Origin: Ascidiaceihabitans sp.
GTDB lineage: Bacteria > Pseudomonadota > Alphaproteobacteria > Rhodobacterales > Rhodobacteraceae
Direction of reading: 5' to 3'
DNA length: 43,974 bases
NCBI GenBank assembly: GCA_028388995.1
Contig: JAOEQC010000009.1
Span: forward strand, 1-43,974
Positions 1-9,338 of the stretch are shown piece by piece. Numbering within the stretch: the stretch's first letter is position 1; every line of letters starts with the position of its first letter. The notes beneath the pieces are model-generated. The model saw only the letters and a program-made list of their open reading frames with translations, ran no database searches and was not told the DNA's origin. Both the position numbers and the translations under genes were made by a program.

Positions 1-18
1 TGCTGCATAAAAACGATG

Positions 19-34
19 TAGTCACATGTGACTA
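19..34. promoter_or_regulatory. 16-bp perfect palindrome, candidate operator of the Rieske oxygenase gene
   Basis: TAGTCACATGTGACTA reads identically on both strands. It ends 14 bases before the ATG at 49 and directly abuts the ribosome binding site (AAGGGAG). A dimeric repressor bound here would block transcription or initiation. The site is not the CRP consensus (half-sites are inverted relative to it). Which regulator binds is unknown; GntR or MarR families often control such aromatic demethylase genes. Confidence 0.6.
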
Positions 35-48
35 AGGGAGAATAGTAA

Positions 49-1089
49 ATGTTTCTGAAAAACGCATGGTATGTTGCTGCTTGGGCTGAAGAGATCACAC
101 GAGATTTGCAGCAGATTATGGTTTTGGGCGAAAAGATCTGTGTCTTTCGCACAGAAATAGGCGAATTTGTCGGGCTAGAAGATTCCTGCCCACACCGCAA
201 ACTACCCCTGTCCAAGGGCCGCATCAAAGGCGACACTGTTGAATGTGGTTACCACGGTCTGACGTTTGACTGCTCTGGCCAATGCGTTTGGGCACCGGGA
301 ATAGGGCGCATCCCGTCTAACGCCAAAGTACATGCCTATCCGCTGCATGAAAAGTACGGGCTGGTTTGGATCTGGATGGGCAACCCTGCCTTGGCCGATC
401 CCCATGATATTTTCGAGATCGAAAATTACGAGAACCCAGACTGGGGCATCAATCGTGGCGACGCGATGGAGTTGGAATGCAATTACCTGTTAATGTGTGA
501 CAACTTGCTGGACCCGACCCACGTGGCATGGGTACATGCGGGCAGCTTTGGCCAAGCCGCGACCAAGGACGCGCCACTGCGGGTAACCAAGAACGAGGAC
601 GGTGTGATCGTGCATCGCTGGATGATGGATGTGGAACCCGCACCGTTTTACAAGAAGGTCATCGGCTTTACCGGAAATTGCGACCGTTTGCAGCATTACG
701 AGGTGCGTTATCCCTCACATGCGTTGATCCGTGCGGTGTTTACACCTTCGGGCACAGGGGGGCCTGATGGGCCATTGCATGAGGATGTGTTCATAATGGA
801 CAGCTATAACTTCATGACCCCAACAACCGAGGGCGAAACGCGTTACTACTGGTTCCAACTGCGCAATATCCGCCCCGATGACAAAGCCCTGTCACAGTTG
901 ATGACCGAGGATGTGCAACACGCATTTGAAGAAGATCGCGCGGTGTTGAACGAGGTCCAAAAGGGCATGAGCAACAAAACCTCGCCCCATATCGACCTGC
1001 CGATTGATGGCGGACAGTTGCGGTTCCGTCGCCAGTTACAGGCGATGATCAATGAGGAACAGCAGGTCGACGCGCAAATGGCGGAGTGA
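49..1089 (+). CDS. vanA: Rieske non-heme iron oxygenase, vanillate O-demethylase oxygenase subunit-like
   Basis: 346 aa, the usual length for the VanA group of aromatic-ring demethylases/hydroxylases. The N-terminal Rieske domain carries the [2Fe-2S] ligands CPH (C47, H49) and CGYHG (C66, H69). The C-terminal catalytic domain has the mononuclear iron motif DPTHVAWVH with D155, H158 and H163. Family knowledge: such enzymes use electrons from a VanB-type reductase to remove O- or N-methyl groups from aromatic acids such as vanillate. No reductase is visible in the window; it may lie to the left. The start is supported by AAGGGAG nine bases upstream. The true substrate cannot be told from sequence; the vanA symbol marks the family only. 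Confidence 0.85.
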   Translation: MFLKNAWYVAAWAEEITRDLQQIMVLGEKICVFRTEIGEFVGLEDSCPHRKLPLSKGRIKGDTVECGYHGLTFDCSGQCVWAPGIGRIPSNAKVHAYPLHEKYGLVWIWMGNPALADPHDIFEIENYENPDWGINRGDAMELECNYLLMCDNLLDPTHVAWVHAGSFGQAATKDAPLRVTKNEDGVIVHRWMMDVEPAPFYKKVIGFTGNCDRLQHYEVRYPSHALIRAVFTPSGTGGPDGPLHEDVFIMDSYNFMTPTTEGETRYYWFQLRNIRPDDKALSQLMTEDVQHAFEEDRAVLNEVQKGMSNKTSPHIDLPIDGGQLRFRRQLQAMINEEQQVDAQMAE

Positions 1090-2268
1090 TTACTTTAGCC
1101 TCGCCCGCAGAACGCGGATGAGGTTTTCACCCATGACTTTGCGGATGTCTTGTTAGGAAAGACCAGCCTCGAGCAATGCGTGGTTAAGGGCGGGCAGCTC
1201 GGATGTGTCGAACGCGGTCTCGACTGAGCCATCAAAGTCAGAACCAAGGGAAATGTGATCTACGCCGACTTCTGCGATCCCTGCTTTGATCATACGCGCG
1301 ATGCCCGAGGGACTGATATCACCACAAGCGACTTCGGCCCAAAAGCCGATACCGAGCACACCACCTGATGCGGCGATGCGGCGCATTAAATCATCAGGAA
1401 AATTCCGCTTTGCTGGAAAATGGCCAAAAATGCCGGTGTGGCTGACGATAATGGGCATATTGGTCATATCCAACACGTCCTGCGCGACTTGTGGGGAGGA
1501 ATGAGCAAGGTCCAGAACCATTCCACGCGTTGCGATGTCCGCGACAACACTGAGGCCAAAATCAGTCAAACCGCGATTGCTGAACCCATGTAGGGAGCCG
1601 CCTAGATCGTTGTCAAAGAAATGTTGCAGGCCAATGACGCGGTGACCTGCGGCTTCAAGCCTGTCCATGTTTGACAATTCACCTTGGAGAGGGTGGGCCC
1701 CTTCGATCCCCAGTAGGCCACCGATTGTCTTACTGCCAGCGGCGCGGCTTACGAGATGTGCTTCGAGTTCGGCGAGGGAGGTGATGACACTCAGCTGATC
1801 GGAAGAATGCTCAGCAATCTCGTGCAGTTTCTCGGCCTGATACAAAGCGCGCTCTAGCAATGAGGTCCAAGTGCGCGGTGGCCAGAGTTGGCCAACTACA
1901 AGCGGGGTTATGCTGTCAGGCGCGTCGGTTGCGTTTTTGTCATAGTTTTGGCCTTTGGGGCTTTTGGTCACGGCAGTGAAAACTTGGATCGCGACATTGC
2001 CTTCGATCAATCGCGGAATGTCCACTTGTCCACGATTGCCGCGTTTGACGATGTTACGTTTCCAAAGCATGCTGTCGTGAAGGGCTTGGGCTGTTTTCGA
2101 GACGGGATATGCATCGTGGGGGACAATACTGTTGCGGGATTTTTCGACGTAAGCGGGGGCGAATGTAAGAAAGGCGCTAATCGCGATGACGATAAAGATT
2201 AGAAATCCGGCAACTAGCTTTTTAAGGCACGCATCGTCGGCTCCGTTGAATTTGATTGACTGGATCAT
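1090..2268 (-). pseudogene. Membrane dipeptidase (peptidase M19), decayed
   Basis: Renal-dipeptidase-like zinc peptidase with an N-terminal membrane anchor (LVAGFLIFIVIAISAFL). The bridging Glu (GIEGAHP) and the zinc His residues (DLAHSS, VSHTG) are present. Two lesions are visible. First, the ORF stops at TAA (1153-1155), but the same frame continues QDIRKVMGENLIRVLRARLK and stops at 1090-1092, directly abutting the vanA stop; this is the conserved C-terminal helix, so GAA probably became TAA. Second, the N-terminal metal motif (family form DWHAD) is missing: the text runs ALHDSMLWKRN, as if about 10 codons were deleted between two GAC-containing repeats. Start chosen at 2268 rather than 2385 because the longer form would overlap the divergent zinc-finger gene. 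Very likely inactive. Confidence 0.75.
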
Positions 2269-2330
2269 ATGCGAGATCGAAATTGGGGCAACGGGTAACG
2301 TGACACCCTGAATTAATTTTGGAGACAACA

Positions 2331-2600
2331 ATGGCTGGAGGTTGGGCAAAAGACGGCGCAGTGAGCGAACAGATTGAGGCATCAATCAACGATGAACTGG
2401 CCCGCATGCTTGCGCGCAAAATACCTTTGGGCGCAAGCCTTTCAATTTGTGCTGAGTGCGAGGAACCAATTTTGGAACAACGGCGCCTGGCAGTGGTTGG
2501 CGTGAAACTTTGCCTTGATTGTGTTCAGGAGCGTGAGAACCAGCATCAAAAACGTGGTGGGATCAATCGGCGTGGGAGCAAGGACAGCCAGTTGAAATGA
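2331..2600 (+). CDS. DksA/TraR family C4 zinc-finger protein
   Basis: 89 aa. The C-terminal half holds a four-cysteine zinc finger, CAEC followed 17 residues later by CLDC, as in the short YbiI/TraR-like members of the DksA family. These bind RNA polymerase through its secondary channel or have unknown roles; this protein is too short for the full DksA coiled coil. The start at ATG 2331 (MAGGWAKDG) is preferred over the track's 2319 because GGAG sits seven bases upstream. It is divergent from the dipeptidase pseudogene and ends in front of a strong hairpin. Confidence 0.8.
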   Translation: MAGGWAKDGAVSEQIEASINDELARMLARKIPLGASLSICAECEEPILEQRRLAVVGVKLCLDCVQERENQHQKRGGINRRGSKDSQLK

Positions 2601-2663
2601 GCGTTTTACGTATTCTCTGAGCGGCCCTTCGGGGAGAGTATATTTTGGTAAGATGAAATGGCG

Positions 2664-2693
2664 TTGGTCACGCGCTGTCGTGCGCGTGACCAA
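2664..2693. terminator. Bidirectional intrinsic terminator hairpin
   Basis: TTGGTCACGCG and CGCGTGACCAA form a perfect 11-bp stem around an 8-nt loop, followed on the plus strand by TTTAGTTT. It lies between the convergent zinc-finger gene and pepF and probably serves both. Confidence 0.75.
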
Positions 2694-2700
2694 TTTAGTT

Positions 2701-4533
2701 TCAGTCTTCCATAGCTTCGAGTTCGTCAATGAACCCTGAAATCATTGAAAGACCTTTGTCCCAGAATTTCGGATCAGACGCATCAAGACCGAATGGGGCA
2801 AGCAGTTCTTTGTGGTGTTTGGATCCGCCAGCTTTGAGCATCTCGAAGTATTTGTCCTCAAAACCTTCATCACCCTCAGCGTAAACCGCATAAAGCGCGT
2901 TCACGAGGCCGTCGCCGAAAGCATAGGCGTAGACGTAGAACGGTGAATGGACGAAGTGGGGGATATAGGCCCAGAAGGTTTCATAACCGTCCATGAATTC
3001 GAATGCTGGCCCGAGGCTTTCGCCTTGTACACTCATCCAAATATCATTGATGTTTTCTGGTGTGAGTTCGCCTTGAGCACGTGCTGCGTGAAGTTTGCAC
3101 TCAAAATCATAGAACGCGATTTGACGCACAACTGTGTTAATCATGTCCTCGACCTTGCCAGCCAAAAGGATGCGGCGTTCTGATTTGGTTTCAGCCCCAT
3201 CAAGCATTTTGCGGAACGTAAGCATTTCGCCAAAAACGGAAGCTGTTTCAGCTAGCGTGAGTGGGGTTGAGGACAGCATTTCGCCTTGTTCTGCTGCCAA
3301 CATTTGGTGCACGCCGTGGCCCAGTTCATGGGCTAATGTCATGACATCGCGTGGTTTCCCTAAGTAATTGAGCATGACGTACGGATGTACATTCGTCACA
3401 GTCGGGTGCGCAAATGCCCCTGGTGCTTTACCAGGTTTTACACCTGCATCAATCCAACCATCTGAGAAGAAGTGCGCTGCGAGCTCGCCCATACGTGGGT
3501 CAAACGCGTTGTAGGCTGACATCACCATGTCTTCGGCAGTTGCCCAATCCACGACGCGCGTGTCTTCCATCGGGAGGGGCGCGTTGCGGTCCCAAACCTG
3601 CATCACATCAAGGCCCAGCCATTTGCGTTTTAATTCGTAGTAACGATGGCTTAGCTTGGGATATGCTGCGACAACCGCATTGCGCAATGCTTCGACCACT
3701 TCGGGTTCTACGTCGTTAGACAGGTGCCGCCCTGTTTGCGGCGTTTCCATGCCACGCCAGCGGTCGATAATTTCCTTTTCCTTGGCTTGCGTGTTGTGAA
3801 CACGGGCAAAGGTTTTGACATTTGCACCAAAGACTTCGGCCAATTCACGTGATGCCGCTTCACGTTTACTGCGATCAAGGTCGGTGAGCAAGTTTAGTGT
3901 GCCCTCGATATTGAGCAGATCACCTTCGACGTTGAATTCAAGTCCGGCGATAGTTTCATCGAACAAGCGTTCCCATGCATCGCCAACAACACCCAAGTCG
4001 TGCATGAATTTTTCCAGCTCGTCAGACAGTTGGTATTTCTTCATGGCGCGGATGCGGTCGAATACGGGTTTGTAACGTGCCAGATCAGCATTGGCAGTCA
4101 ACAGAGCTTCCATGTGATGGTCGTCGAGTGTGTTCAGTTCGAGAGTGAAGAAGACCAGTGGTGTTGTGTAGTTGGTAATCTTTTCTTGCGCATCCGACAT
4201 AAATTTTGCGCGGCTTGCGTCTGTCGTCATTTGGTAATAGCGCAATCCTGCATAGGACATTATGCGCCCAGCAATTTGGTTGATCTTTTCGTTGCGCAAA
4301 ACGCAATTTAGTAAGCTCGCAGCATCCAAAGTGGCCAACTTCTTCTCATAGTCGGCGGCAAAGGCTGCGCATTCTGTTTCAAGCCAATCAAGGTCGCCTT
4401 TGAGCTCGGGCGCATCTTCGCCAGTATATAGGTCATCAAGATTCCATTCGGGCAAATTACCCATTGGACCATCGCTATCGATGCCTCCAGATCCTGCGTT
4501 TACATCTTGGACGGGGAAGGGGAGTTGGAACAT
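2701..4533 (-). CDS. pepF: Oligoendopeptidase F (M3 family metallopeptidase)
   Basis: 610 aa from the start chosen here. The M3 zinc motif HELGH lies at about residues 402-406, with the third ligand Glu in LAETASVFGEML about 25 residues later. The all-helical N-terminal part matches PepF/M3B enzymes, which cut cytoplasmic peptides of roughly 7-17 residues. The track begins 31 residues earlier, but ATG 4533 (MFQLPFPVQDV) has GAGG six bases upstream and starts at the usual family N-terminus. It is a single gene between the terminator at 2664 and the divergent or upstream hydrolase pair. No lesion seen. Confidence 0.9.
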   Translation of the reverse strand: MFQLPFPVQDVNAGSGGIDSDGPMGNLPEWNLDDLYTGEDAPELKGDLDWLETECAAFAADYEKKLATLDAASLLNCVLRNEKINQIAGRIMSYAGLRYYQMTTDASRAKFMSDAQEKITNYTTPLVFFTLELNTLDDHHMEALLTANADLARYKPVFDRIRAMKKYQLSDELEKFMHDLGVVGDAWERLFDETIAGLEFNVEGDLLNIEGTLNLLTDLDRSKREAASRELAEVFGANVKTFARVHNTQAKEKEIIDRWRGMETPQTGRHLSNDVEPEVVEALRNAVVAAYPKLSHRYYELKRKWLGLDVMQVWDRNAPLPMEDTRVVDWATAEDMVMSAYNAFDPRMGELAAHFFSDGWIDAGVKPGKAPGAFAHPTVTNVHPYVMLNYLGKPRDVMTLAHELGHGVHQMLAAEQGEMLSSTPLTLAETASVFGEMLTFRKMLDGAETKSERRILLAGKVEDMINTVVRQIAFYDFECKLHAARAQGELTPENINDIWMSVQGESLGPAFEFMDGYETFWAYIPHFVHSPFYVYAYAFGDGLVNALYAVYAEGDEGFEDKYFEMLKAGGSKHHKELLAPFGLDASDPKFWDKGLSMISGFIDELEAMED

Positions 4534-4713
4534 TTGAAGCCTCATTGATTTTCTAAACCAATAGGTATGTGCGAGGCGTTGGCGGGACAAGGCACAAATG
4601 TACAAATGCTGCGCGTTGGTTGTCACAACCTGCGCGCTTTATACATGTTTTAAAAAAACCGGTGTGCGAGAGTTTTCATTCACCGCTTTCAAAAGTGATG
4701 ATGGACAACCTTG

Positions 4714-5655
4714 TCAGCTATGATCTGTGAAGAGTGCGGCAATCTGATCCAATGCACTATCGCGGATGCTCTGTTGCTCCATCAGAATTTCGTGTTCAGC
4801 ATCCTGAACAAGCTCAAGAGCGCCATTACCCCAGCGTCTCATCCGGTCATAGACTGAACTGACACGGACAATACGTTCATTGGTGCCCAAGAATGTCAGT
4901 GTTGGGACCTTCGGGGAACTAAGGGCCGCGAGTGACCGCGTTTCTTTCAGGGCTTCGCGTAACCAGACATAGCTGGGACCGCCAAGGCCTAGTGCGTCAT
5001 ATTTAGCGACCTGATCTGTCATCAGCTCAAACATTTGTGGATCGGTGGTCAGCATATTGTCTTCAAAAGCCGCCGTAAGCACATTAGATTCAGGTGATGT
5101 GTTTGGCGGGTATGATGCGCCGTTGCCAAGTATTGGCATCAAGTGGCTTAGTATCCATGCTACTGGGCGCAGATGTGGCGCAAGGTGAATACCCCACATT
5201 GGGGCGGAAAAAACAGCGGCCTTTACCGCAAGTCCATTTTCCAATGCGCGTAGTCCGATAGTTCCACCCATTGAATGCGCGACGAGATAGTACGGTTTTG
5301 GCAGATTTAATTCTGCTGCAGCGCTCACGAGCGCGTCGACATCTTTTTGATAGTCGTGAAATCTCTCGACATGGCCGACCATTGGGTCATCTAACAAGCG
5401 ATCTGCCATACCCTGACCGCGCCAATCGACTGCAATCGTGCAATACCCGCGGCTCTCGAGGCCCTCGGCGCAAGCGGCATATTTTTCAACATATTCGGTG
5501 CGGCCAGGGAACAGCAAAACTGTACCCCTAGCCGCGGTTTCTGCCCAGACCGCCAGTCTGATACGTTTACTGTCTGATGCGTGGGCCCAATAGGCCGTTG
5601 CATTCTCACCCGATGGGCAAACGTCAGAGTAAAACGGTGCGGCAGTCAAAGTCAT
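4714..5655 (-). CDS. Alpha/beta hydrolase, lysophospholipase/monoacylglycerol lipase-like
   Basis: 313 aa, serine aminopeptidase S33 (Hydrolase_4) fold. The nucleophile elbow VAHSMGG places Ser128 and the catalytic His is in DAEHEILME (about residue 288). The acid position reads GTNERIV, where many relatives have Asp; a Glu may serve. The PldB-like group hydrolyses lysophospholipids or monoacylglycerols; the true substrate is unknown. It lies 12 bp downstream of the SCP2-domain gene on the same strand, so the two are probably co-transcribed and may both deal with lipids. Confidence 0.8.
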   Translation of the reverse strand: MTLTAAPFYSDVCPSGENATAYWAHASDSKRIRLAVWAETAARGTVLLFPGRTEYVEKYAACAEGLESRGYCTIAVDWRGQGMADRLLDDPMVGHVERFHDYQKDVDALVSAAAELNLPKPYYLVAHSMGGTIGLRALENGLAVKAAVFSAPMWGIHLAPHLRPVAWILSHLMPILGNGASYPPNTSPESNVLTAAFEDNMLTTDPQMFELMTDQVAKYDALGLGGPSYVWLREALKETRSLAALSSPKVPTLTFLGTNERIVRVSSVYDRMRRWGNGALELVQDAEHEILMEQQSIRDSALDQIAALFTDHS

Positions 5656-5667
5656 AATGTTAGATCC

Positions 5668-5958
5668 TTAGCCTAAAACAGAGGCCAATTTCATTGCCAT
5701 GCCCATGTCGCCATCGACCTTAAGCTTACCTGTCATAAATGCACTTGTGGCATTTGTATCACCGGCCAAGATCCCTTCGAACGTTTCTGCATCTGCGCTG
5801 AGGGTTACATCTGTTTCATCGTCGCCTGAACGTGCACCATCGGCGTCGATTACCACGCCGCCTTCGCCTTCGATTTCGAATTTGGCGGAACCATCAAATG
5901 CGGCTCCTGCCAATTTTTCGTTCAATGCAGTAACGGCTGCGTTGATAATATCACTCAT
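5668..5958 (-). CDS. SCP2 sterol-binding domain protein
   Basis: 96 aa, a stand-alone SCP2 domain. The conserved pattern of an acidic, glycine-rich beta-sheet (FEIEGEGGVVIDADGA) followed by the FEGILAGDTNATSAFMTGK and MGMAMKLASVL ends is typical of bacterial SCP2-like lipid carriers. It binds a hydrophobic ligand, probably a fatty acid or acyl-CoA. It is first gene of a two-gene unit with the alpha/beta hydrolase and is divergent from the TPR gene. Confidence 0.85.
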   Translation of the reverse strand: MSDIINAAVTALNEKLAGAAFDGSAKFEIEGEGGVVIDADGARSGDDETDVTLSADAETFEGILAGDTNATSAFMTGKLKVDGDMGMAMKLASVLG

Positions 5959-6031
5959 GTGTTGTGGACCTTTTGGCTATTTCGCGCAGACTGCTATGGA
6001 AATGCGGCCGCGTCCTGTTACGTATCTATAT

Positions 6032-6589
6032 ATGGGCATCAAAACAGCGAACCTCAAACTTACCGTCGCGGCAATTATGATGACAGTCATAAATTCCTTA
6101 CCATTGGCTGCGCAGTCGGTCACCTCCGATCTGATGGAGCAGCTAAAAACTGCCGAAGTCGGAGAGATTGCCAGAATTGAACGGGCGTTAAAATTGGAGT
6201 GGTCGCGATCTGGATCTAAGGCATTGGATTTGCTGCTATTGCGCGGGCGCGAAGCGATGGCCTCTGGGGATACAAATGCTGCAATCGAACACTTTACTGC
6301 GCTCACTGATCATGCCCAAAACTTTGCTGAGGGTTGGCATGGACGGGCAATAGCGTATTTCGAAATCGAATTACTTGGGCCAGCGTTAGCCGACTTGAAA
6401 CGCTCTTTGGTGTTAAATCCTAACAATTTTGATGCGGTTTTTGGCCTTGGGTCAATGATGATGACATTCGAAGATTTTTCCCGTGCTGAAAAGGCATTTA
6501 GGGAGGTTCTGCGCTTGCATCTCAATCACGAAAACGCGACCAATGCACTTGAACGGCTTGAAAGCCAAGGAATCGGGTGTGAGCTTTAA
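6032..6589 (+). CDS. Secreted tetratricopeptide-repeat protein
   Basis: 185 aa. An N-terminal signal peptide (LTVAAIMMTVINSLPLAAQS) is followed by about three TPR units, the clearest being GWHGRAIAYFEIELLGPALA and AVFGLGSMMMTFEDFSRAEK. It probably acts in the periplasm as a protein-protein scaffold; partner unknown. The ORF track extends far upstream (5699) but that part is the antisense of the SCP2 gene. ATG 6032 gives a clean signal peptide; ATG 5996 or 6002 would add about ten residues. None has a clear ribosome binding site, so the start is uncertain. Confidence 0.7.
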   Translation: MGIKTANLKLTVAAIMMTVINSLPLAAQSVTSDLMEQLKTAEVGEIARIERALKLEWSRSGSKALDLLLLRGREAMASGDTNAAIEHFTALTDHAQNFAEGWHGRAIAYFEIELLGPALADLKRSLVLNPNNFDAVFGLGSMMMTFEDFSRAEKAFREVLRLHLNHENATNALERLESQGIGCEL

Positions 6590-6614
6590 AAGCTTGGGCC
6601 ATTAAGGGAATGTC

Positions 6615-9338
6615 GTGTCGCTGAACGGACGTGTCGTGGCCGTTTTAGGTCCTACAAACACAGGTAAAACCACCTATGCAATCGAGCGTATGTTGGGGCA
6701 TCGAACGGGCATCATCGGCCTACCGCTGCGCCTTCTAGCGCGCGAGGTCTATGACCGCATCGTTGCAATTCGTGGGCCTTCAGTTGTGGCCTTGGTCACA
6801 GGTGAGGAACGCATTGTCCCACCGCGTACTCAGTATTGGGTGTGTACGGTTGAGGCTATGCCAGAAGGCATGGGGTGCGATTTTCTAGCAGTTGATGAAA
6901 TCCAAGTATGTGCAGATCCTGAGCGTGGCCATATCTTCACAGATCGCTTGTTGCGTGCTCGCGGTCTGAAGGAAACACTCTTTCTTGGCTCCGACACTAT
7001 GCGAGGGGCGATTGCTGAACTCATCCCTGAAGCACAATTTCTGCGACGAGAACGAATGTCTGAGCTGACGTATGTTGGCCAAAAAAAGATTAGCCGCATG
7101 CGTCCGCGTAGCGCGATTGTCGGGTTCTCCGTCGAAAACGTATATGCGATCGCTGAACTACTGCGACGTCAAAAGGGCGGGGCGGCTGTTGTGATGGGCG
7201 CACTTAGCCCGCGGACGCGTAACGCTCAGGTTGAGATGTATCAAAACGGAGAAGTTGATTATCTGGTGGCGACAGATGCCATCGGGATGGGGCTGAACCT
7301 TGATGTTGACCATGTAGCTTTTTCTGCACTGTCCAAATTTGACGGGCGGCGTATGCGCCCACTTGCGCCCAATGAACTTGCGCAAATTGCGGGGCGGGCA
7401 GGGCGCGGTCTAAAAGATGGTACATTTGGAGTGACAGGGGACGCGCGTCCCCTGGATGACGGCATGGCGCAAGCCATTATGGACCATAAGTTCACGCCAC
7501 AGCGCAAATTGAATTTCCGCAATCATGCGCTTCAATTTGGCAGCGTTGACCGTCTGATTCAGACACTTGAGGCATCACCAGATCACGAAATGTTGGTCAA
7601 AGCCCGTGAAGCTGACGATTTAGCAACACTAAAAAACTTATCCCAAGTGGGAGAAATTTGCGCCCGCGCAACCGATGGACCGTCTGTCAGATTGCTTTGG
7701 GATGCATGCCGTTTGCCGGACTTCCGCGGCATTGGTCGGGGGACACATGCGGACCTCGTAGCCGTTATTTATAACTACTTACATCAAAGTGGGTGCATTC
7801 CAGACGAATGGATGGAGCGTCAGATCAAAGTCATCGATCGGACGGATGGTGACATCGATACATTGTCCAAACGGCTCGCTTTTATTCGGACTTGGACCTA
7901 CGTTGCACAACGCAAAGGTTGGACAAATGACGAAAGTCATTGGCGGGAGCAGACGCGTTCTGTAGAAGACAGGTTGTCGGACGCGCTGCACGAGCGTTTG
8001 ACCCAAAGATTTGTAGATCGGCGCACATCCGTGCTTTTGCGCCGATTGGGACAGAAGGAAGCCATGGTGGCCGAAGTAAACGACGCAGGTGAAGTGACTG
8101 TAGAGGGTGAATTTGTAGGCAAGCTGGATGGTTTCCGGTTTAGCCAGGACAAGGGCACTGGAGTGGCTGAGGCCAAAACGATTAAAACGGTGGCGCTTCA
8201 GGCGTTAGCCCCGCAGTTCCATCTGCGCGCTGATCGTTTTTATAACGCTCCCGATACCGAAATTGACTATACGGAACAGGGTGGCCTTATGTGGGGTTCC
8301 TCCGCCGTTGGTAAACTTGTTGCTGGTGCCGATGCGCTTAAGCCACGGGTAGAAGTCTTTGTTGATGATGTTGCGGGACCTGAGGTTGCTGAAAAAGTGC
8401 AACGTCGCTTGCAGCACTTCATCGATCGTAAAGTTGCGGCCCTTTTTGAGCCGTTGTTAAACCTTGGTCGCGATGAAGCGTTGACCGGTTTGGCACGTGG
8501 CTTTGCATTCCAATTGGTAGAAAACATGGGCATGTTGCCACGCTCTGTAGTGGCCAACGAAGTTAAGGCGCTTGATCAAGATGCTCGTGGTGCATTGCGC
8601 AAACACGGTATCCGTTTTGGTCAATTCACCATCTTCATGCCGTTGTTGTTGAAGCCAGCCGCGACGCGCTTGCGTTTGGTGCTTTGGTCTCTGAACAAAG
8701 GTTTGGATGTATTCCCAGAATCACCTCCCCCCGGCTTGGTCACGATCCCAGCTGAAAAGGTTGTGGCAGAAGGGGCAGACACGATGTCTGGCTACCGCAT
8801 TGCAGGCGAACGCGCGATCCGCATCGATATGTTGGAACGTCTTGCTGACATGTTGCGCTCAGAGGACTCACGTGGTGGGTTTGAGGCCAAAGCTGAGATG
8901 CTGTCCATTACAGGTATGACGCTTGAGCAATTCGCGGACCTGATGCAGGGCCTTGGCTATAAGGGCGAAAAAGGTGAGCGGGCTAAGGTAAAGGCGGCAC
9001 CTTCTGAGGCCGTACCAGATGCTCCAGTAGCAGAGGTCGCGCCTGTGGAACCTGCTGATCCAGAAACTCCTGTTACCGAAGCTGAGATGGAAGCGTTCTA
9101 CACCTTCACTTGGGCACGTGCACCGCGTGCAAACACACGTCCAGCAAGCACTAGCGATAAGCCAAGCGGTGAAAACCGTGGCAAAGGCAAACCTAAAGAT
9201 AAGCCACGTGGTGCCAAAAAAGGTGTGCGCGACGACAAGGCAAAGTCTTTCTCTGCTCGTCCAACAAAACCTGAGAAGAAAATCGATCCCGACAATCCGT
9301 TTGCAGCGGCATTGATGGGATTGAAAAGCGGTAAGTAA
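6615..9338 (+). CDS. SUV3-like superfamily 2 RNA helicase
   Basis: 907 aa, GTG start with AAGGGA five bases upstream. Helicase motifs: I GPTNTGKTT (12-20), II DEIQ (94-97), V ATDAIGMGLNL (about 219-229), VI QIAGRAGR (257-264). The DEIQ box and the motif set match SUV3, the mitochondrial degradosome helicase, of which alphaproteobacteria have relatives. The long C-terminal part ends in a Lys/Pro-rich basic tail (from about 820) suited to RNA binding. The S4-domain RNA-binding gene starts immediately after the stop codon, so the two are translationally coupled, supporting a role in RNA processing or ribosome metabolism. Confidence 0.88.
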   Translation: MSLNGRVVAVLGPTNTGKTTYAIERMLGHRTGIIGLPLRLLAREVYDRIVAIRGPSVVALVTGEERIVPPRTQYWVCTVEAMPEGMGCDFLAVDEIQVCADPERGHIFTDRLLRARGLKETLFLGSDTMRGAIAELIPEAQFLRRERMSELTYVGQKKISRMRPRSAIVGFSVENVYAIAELLRRQKGGAAVVMGALSPRTRNAQVEMYQNGEVDYLVATDAIGMGLNLDVDHVAFSALSKFDGRRMRPLAPNELAQIAGRAGRGLKDGTFGVTGDARPLDDGMAQAIMDHKFTPQRKLNFRNHALQFGSVDRLIQTLEASPDHEMLVKAREADDLATLKNLSQVGEICARATDGPSVRLLWDACRLPDFRGIGRGTHADLVAVIYNYLHQSGCIPDEWMERQIKVIDRTDGDIDTLSKRLAFIRTWTYVAQRKGWTNDESHWREQTRSVEDRLSDALHERLTQRFVDRRTSVLLRRLGQKEAMVAEVNDAGEVTVEGEFVGKLDGFRFSQDKGTGVAEAKTIKTVALQALAPQFHLRADRFYNAPDTEIDYTEQGGLMWGSSAVGKLVAGADALKPRVEVFVDDVAGPEVAEKVQRRLQHFIDRKVAALFEPLLNLGRDEALTGLARGFAFQLVENMGMLPRSVVANEVKALDQDARGALRKHGIRFGQFTIFMPLLLKPAATRLRLVLWSLNKGLDVFPESPPPGLVTIPAEKVVAEGADTMSGYRIAGERAIRIDMLERLADMLRSEDSRGGFEAKAEMLSITGMTLEQFADLMQGLGYKGEKGERAKVKAAPSEAVPDAPVAEVAPVEPADPETPVTEAEMEAFYTFTWARAPRANTRPASTSDKPSGENRGKGKPKDKPRGAKKGVRDDKAKSFSARPTKPEKKIDPDNPFAAALMGLKSGK

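Noticed and set aside
1888-2202. Plus-strand 104-aa ORF.
   Set aside because: It is antisense to the dipeptidase gene, whose frame has clear family motifs.
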